Notes under the pieces: generated by a model
Databases searched by the model: none
Seen by the model: the letters and a program-made list of their open reading frames with translations, nothing else
Told to the model about the DNA's origin: nothing
NCBI RefSeq assembly: GCF_001522545.3
Contig: NC_031791.1
Location: 2,750,151-2,814,150 of the forward strand
Source of the DNA: Parus major
Lineage: Eukaryota; Chordata; Aves; Passeriformes; Paridae
DNA: 64,000 nucleotides
Reading direction: 5' to 3'
Translations under genes and position numbers: made by a program
Part shown: piece after piece, positions 58,604 through 64,000 of the stretch
Layout of the letters: each line of letters starts with the position of its first letter
Numbering within the stretch: position 1 is the stretch's first letter

Positions 58604-61600
58604 CAATTTTATGAATTTGTTCTTTTCCCAGTCTGCCAACACCTCACTGGGTGACCACAACCGGACATGGATTAACCTTGTGGTGCTCCCATATTCTGTT
58701 AAAAGCCCCACTGATTGCCTCAGGCCCTGTTTGCAGCCTGGGTGAAGGAACCAGCACTTGGTGTCAAGGTCCCCACATCCCACACTCAACATCATGGGCT
58801 ATTCCTCACCCCTTAGTTCAGCCCAGCAATGCCAAACCTCCTTGTGCTGCTGTCAGCACCAGTGGGAATGACCCCATCACCCCCACCCTGAGGGATTTTG
58901 TGCAGCCACATCAGCCCCAGCTCCTGAGGTGTCTCTTCCAGCTGTGCTCAGCCCATGGAGGCTCTTGGCTGTGCAAGACTTGATTTTACCCGGTGGCTGC
59001 TGCTACTGCTCTGTCTCACAGAACCTCTGGAGCTGCCTCCCTCTTGCAAGTGGATATATTAAGATTTTAATTTTTCCCCCCTATCTGCCACTAATTCCTG
59101 CCTAATTCTGTCCCAGGTGGAGCCTGCAGGGACAAGAGTGTCACATCTGTGAGCGCTGACATGGCCTCACTCAGCACTGCCTTGAGATTCCAGCATAGCC
59201 AGGGAAAGGGGCAGGGATAACAGAGCTTTGCTTAATGTCACCTTTGGCACTTGGATTGGGACATTTGAAGTGGAGGGAAAGGGCAAAGCAGATCTCTGGT
59301 GAATGTGGCACCTCCACGCTGCTGCTGCTGCTGCTGGGAGGAGCAGTGGCTCAGGGGTGGCTGAGGATACAGCTCCAATTTAATGCTTCAGTAGGAAATC
59401 TTAGGGTGGATGCTTGTCTGGGACTAGCTGGCCTCGCTTTCAGTGGAAAGCAGGCAGTTTGTGAGGGATGGGGTCTGACCTGCTGGTCATTTGAGGTCTT
59501 CAAGCTCATCTGTTAAGCTGCACTTGGGTTTGCAGGCTGGCTTCATATTCCTGACACGTGGAGCAGGAGCAGGGCTGAGCACACACTCAGGATTAAGCAT
59601 GTGAGTGTTTTACAGAAATACTCCTCGTGTCAGTTCAGATATCCCCATGCCCTTTTTTCGGTATGGAGAATGCTGGCTCAATTAAATTGTCATCTTCCTA
59701 GAAAAAAAAAAAGATGTCCTGGTATCAGGCCTGGGTCTCTTGGTACGAAACCACAATTCTGGAAGGAATTTAACAAAGTCATGAGTTTCAGGGCATTGCT
59801 GAATTTCTTTTTCTACCCCTTCCATCACAAAAAAGAAATATGCCCCTGAACTCTCCAGGTAGTGATTTCAAGGTAGGATGGCTCCTGTTAAATTAGACAT
59901 TTATGGACTATTTAGTAAATAACCTCAGAGACAAAACCTTCCAGACTTGTTTTCTGTTTCATATGGACTATTTCAGAAAATTCATCAGGATTATCTGGGG
60001 CTGGGAGGAGCTGAGGAGCATTTGGATGTGGGAGAGGTGGCTTGGCTGGGTATTCCCCAGTTGTCTTTCTGGTGGCAGTGACTGGGGAGAGGAAAGCGTC
60101 TCTGGGACTGGCAGAGACCCAGTCCTGCCTGGCTCCTTTCCCAATTTCAGCAGCTGAGGAAAGGAGCCTGAATGCTGCTTGAGCAGGTGAATGTTGGAGG
60201 GTGATGTGATCCTTCTGCAGTGGTGGCCCGGAGGTGTCAGGAGGTGCCTGCCTCAGGGGAGGCTTTGATGGGGCCACACATGACCAGTTGTGGCTGCAGC
60301 TGTTTCCTCAGACACACACCCTGCGCTTTCACAGGGCCAAGGCTGCAGCCCTCTGGCACCCTGAGAATCAGGCCTTTGATATTGTTTTTCTACAAGTTCT
60401 AGCCACTTTCCCAGGAAAGTGACTATAAACATAGGTGTTTATACATTCCATTAAAGATATGCCTTTTGATGGACGTCTCTCACGACCAGTGCGGTTGGGA
60501 AAGTGTTAACCTGAGTATCCAATCCCTGGTCATGGTCAGAAACCTGTACATACTGAAAGAAAAAATAAAGGACTCTTTCTTTCACCACACCTCAAACTAC
60601 ATCCGTGTGACTCATTTTGTGTCCGACAGTGACAGGCTCCTGGCAGGAGGTGCTGTTCAGGCCGTGGAAACATCCCCAGAGGACGCTGCAAAATGGGGTT
60701 TGTGGGGATCCACGCGGGGCAGGGCATTTGCACAGAGCACAGCTGGCCAGCTGTGGGTTGGGTTCATCCCCACCAGAGGCACCAAACCTATATCTCCTCC
60801 CATCAGTCCCCTCTCTGCTGGGATTGGACAAAACCTGGTTTGAAGCAGCACCTCCTGCTCTGGGATTTGTTTGCACTTTGCACTGGGAATTCTTCCTCTG
60901 TTTGCTTTCCCATCCCCAGCCTGACCTTCCCCTGATGCCAGGATGCCAATAAAGGAGCTCAAAGCAGGGAGTGCTGTGGATGTCATTGATTAGGGCTCTA
61001 AGGCTCATTTCCCCATGCTGTCCAAGCGAATTGGGCTGGATGGAGTTGCACAGAGTGAAATGGAGATGTGGCAGCCATAGGACTCGCTCAGACACAGTTC
61101 CTCAGCACGAGGCTGCAGACTTTGGGGGCTGTTCTTGCTCAACCCAGCCAGTTTTTTTACTGCTGCTCCCTTCCAACCTCTCTGCTTTCATGAGGTCCCT
61201 CATTGTGCCCCACCAGCGGTGCAAGGGCACGGAAGGGTGGTTGCTGCAGGCACACCTCATGTGTTTCTGGGAGCACCTCCAAACATGTCAATTATCTCAT
61301 TAATTATTTCCTTCCAGCCCAAAACCAATGCTTGGACATTTCAGGGCATCACAGAACAGCAAGAGACAAGTTACATCTCTAAATGTAGACCAGAGATGGC
61401 TTTTGAAAAATCCCCATCTCAAGAGAGTTTTAAAATGTGGGGGATACATTTTCAAGCTACCATAGAGCTGATCATAGCCTTGGCAATCTGGAAAAGGAGA
61501 AAAAACCCCACTAAGGACTGAAGTAATGTGACAGTGAGGAGTGGAGAGCTCTCAAAAGCCAGGACTTTCATAATTTTGGGTTGTTCCTTGTCCAAGGAGG

Positions 61601-63104
61601 CTTTAGCCACCAGAGGTGTGGAAAAAGCAAAGCAAACTCTTTGTTAGCTGCTGCAGGAAACTTTGCTGCCCTGAGAGCATAGGATGATCCCAGAGTTGTC
61701 TAATTAGGCAGGCAATTGTTTAAAAAGGGATTTCACATCCAGGCCTGAAAGAGCTGGAATTGACCCGTGAAGTGAAGAAAAGGCTGAATTTCATTCACAG
61801 CCCCTGCACAGAACCTGGCTGAGGACAAGGAGCCTCATGCTGCCTCTCTGCTTGGGGTGAATTTCATTAGAATGGGCTGATAATTGCATTGTACAGCCAG
61901 AACCAAGCAGGGGGGATTTACCTTCAAGGCTCATGAAGGTCAAGATCAGCCTCAGAACAATATCAGGCTTTTCAAAACAAAGTTTTGATGTGAACAGGGA
62001 GAGGACTTCGTGAACTCAGGAGGCCCTGCTGATGCTCAAGGCTGACAGCAGCCATTTTGTGCCATTTTTCTGGAGGACAGCTGTGCCTGTGGTTCATCCA
62101 GGGCTTCTCTTCTTCAGGGGATCCTTGGGTGCAATTGTGGAGTTTGTTTTCTGTGGTTTGGGATATTCTCTGGAAATGCCCCAGTCCTTTGGGAGATAAG
62201 GTCAGGGAGGGAGCTTGAGTTTGCTGGGAAGCTATAAAATGCATTGCTCTTAAGGAAGATTTTTTGGGAGCCTGAGTAGCTCCCAGAGGGTGCCAGCACT
62301 CCTTTCCAGATGTGCTGCACCTCTGGGGCAGACAGGAAACGCTGGATAAGCTGCAGCCACCCTTCCTCCTCAGTGAATCCTTCCTGTGTGGATCAGCAAG
62401 CCCCTTGGAGATAAGAGCAGGTGGCTGCGAAAAATAGTGCAGATAAGGGAGGACTGAAGACAGTGGAACTGTTTTTAGGTAAATTTCTGCTTTTCAGATC
62501 AGATCTGCATGTTTATCCCCTATCTACATGCACACTTAATCCCCAGTTGCCATGGGACAGGAGAACTGCCTGTTATTGCAAGCTCTTTCTCTGAGCAATT
62601 TCCTGTTGTTAATGCAGCTCAGTCCCTTGATTCCATTCCAGTCAAATCATTCCTGTTGTCTTTTCCGAGGTCATTGTGCTGCTTGCAGTACCCAAACCTC
62701 TGTGTTGGCAAAGCTGGGGAATAAAGAGCCCTCTCTGAGGAGCTGCTGAGCCAGGCTGCCACAGCCAGGTGAGAGCAGACCTGAAAGGGCATTTCCATCC
62801 CTTGATCAGCTGTGAGCCCTGCTGCTCTGGGCACAACCAGGCTCAGCCTCAGATGTGTGGTCTGACTTGATTTATGTAATCCTCAGGTCTAGATAGTCCT
62901 CAGAATGCCCTACTCAGGATTACCACAAGGTAAACAAGTTTTCAGCACACAAAAAAAATTAAAATCTGATTGTTCTGGTGAAGCAGATAAAAGCTGGAAA
63001 CTCTTAGCAAGGATATTTTTGAGGTGAGGCATTGATGTTTGACGGAGAGAGAGCAAGGCTTGGAACTGCAGAAAAAGGGATGGGTGGCAATAATAGAAAA
63101 AACT
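58604..63104. other. unassigned non-coding stretch
   Basis: 4.5 kb without a recognised CR1. It holds a (CTG)6 run at 59319-59336 and an A run at 59701-59712. Open frames of 110-167 residues at 60466-61095 and 60971-61521 overlap on both strands. I cannot support any as a gene. Confidence 0.4.
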
Positions 63105-63162
63105 TCCTCCTTTTCTTACAAGCAACCAAATCTGAAGTGGCAGAGGCAGGTCCTTTCTGTAG

Positions 63163-63234
63163 AGCTGCCTCTCTGACGACAAACATGACGAGGTGTCGAT
63201 GTGGAGAGCACCAAGTTGTGTTTCAGACTCTCTG
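63163..63234 (+). CDS. possible 24-codon internal exon, unidentified
   Basis: An acceptor-like tcctttctgtag (AG at 63161-63162) and a near-consensus donor ctctg|gtaagtaag (GT at 63235-63236) enclose exactly 72 bases. One frame is fully open with whole codons at both ends and contains CLSDDKHDEVSMWRAPSC. Four CpGs fall in 'ctgacgac', 'catgacgagg' and 'tgtcgatg'. A rival minus-strand exon at 63120-63231 (acceptor ttcttacttaccag, donor GTAAGA) is also open and contains TQLGALHIDTSSCLSSERQL. The peptide is not recognised on either strand. The donor is the best-looking one I noticed in the window, but a decoy cannot be excluded. Confidence 0.22.
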
Positions 63235-63236
63235 GT

Positions 63237-64000
63237 AAGTAAGAATACACTATGCTTCACATGTGTTCAAAAGAAATCTGTCACTCTCCTGAAGGTCTCA
63301 CCCACTTTGCAAAGTCTCTTTACTCCCCTTTTTCGTGAGTCACAAATGAGGGTGAAGGTCAGAGGTGCTGAGAATCCCAAGAGCCTCCCTGGCCACTTCA
63401 TCCCAGTGGTGGGTGTTGGGTTGGAATTTGCTGTAGTAACTCCCCTGGTGAGGTGACACCAGAGAGGGGAACAGAATGGGCCTATCATTAGATTAAATAT
63501 AGAAATAGTCACAAAGTGTATCTGGCAGTAAATTGGGTCCTGGCCCTTCCCCATGCCTGGAGCTGCTGTTGTTGCCCGCATGGATGAAGGAGTCTCCCTT
63601 TTTCCCACCCCTCTGGCACAGCAGTTCCCAGGTCTCACCTGGGAGGGTGAGGAGTGTATCCTGATGGGAGGAAGGCACCGATGCCCACGGCAGGGCGCAG
63701 CTTCCCAGCCCCTCTCCTTGCCTGTGCCCAGCCCAAGCTGTGTTAGGGGCAGCCTCAGCCTGGCTGTGTGGGCAGGATGGGTTTGTGCCTCTGCTGGACG
63801 ATTCCAAAGCACATTTTCTCCTGGACAGAGTGCTGACATACGCACACACATGCAGCAGGCACCCACCGGAACTGGCAAGCTGGAAAAATAACAGCATCCT
63901 CAAGGAAAAGAGAGGCTCCTGTGTTGGTACCTTCCTCCCCTCTGCTGGCAGTTGCTCTGCACATCTCCAGCTCTCAGGCTGCTGCCCCTGAGAGCCAGGG
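63237..64000. other. unassigned non-coding stretch to window end
   Basis: The 203-residue minus-strand frame at 63267-63878 overlaps open plus-strand frames and shows no domain. I see no repeat family. Confidence 0.4.

Overview
The window looks like non-coding DNA from a bird, most likely a songbird. The main evidence is about 24 fragments of CR1 LINE retrotransposons on both strands. Many carry the 3' end typical of avian CR1, where a 'ccaaaccattc.atgat' block follows a 'gatctttaaggtcccttcc'-like block. No SINE family is evident. There is no bacterial-style gene packing, no long protein-like open frame outside repeats, and no rRNA or tRNA gene that I recognise. The songbird assignment is inference; the avian CR1 assignment rests on sequence.

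Layout. Positions 1-68 (minus strand) or 1-85 (plus strand) may be the edge of a coding exon, so much of the window could be one long intron, but this is unproven. From about 0.3 to 30 kb, most CR1 pieces are on the minus strand (nine copies in the window, eight of them left of 30 kb). This part also holds a degenerate minisatellite that runs into a 341-base gap (2.5-3.0 kb), an A-rich tract (9.2 kb), a CR1 copy with an expanded internal 21-bp repeat (10.6-11.1 kb), an AAAAT pentanucleotide array beside a gap (24.2 kb) and a pure run of 18 CAG triplets (24.8 kb). From 30 to 64 kb, most CR1 pieces are on the plus strand. Here lie a 17-bp minisatellite of about 0.88 kb interrupted by two gaps (37.5-38.4 kb), a 235-bp pure pyrimidine tract of 7-bp units (39.9-40.1 kb), two G-quadruplex motifs (43.05 and 53.28 kb), a second CR1 with the internal repeat (47.8-48.2 kb), and an AT microsatellite that seems to have grown inside a CR1 (54.0-54.15 kb).

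Between the repeats are AT-rich, homeodomain- or POU-site-rich, CpG-retaining blocks, for example near 2.1, 6.9, 7.9, 15.3, 27.2, 30.8, 35.0, 36.9 and 47.2 kb. They read like vertebrate conserved non-coding elements. This is judged by eye only and needs an alignment to other birds.

Two internal segments (46689-46905 and 63163-63234) have splice-site-like flanks and open frames and may be exons, but both strands are open and neither peptide is recognised. I found no previously undescribed gene system. The most interesting items are the tandem-repeat structures, the repeats born inside CR1 copies, the perfect palindromes and the candidate exons.
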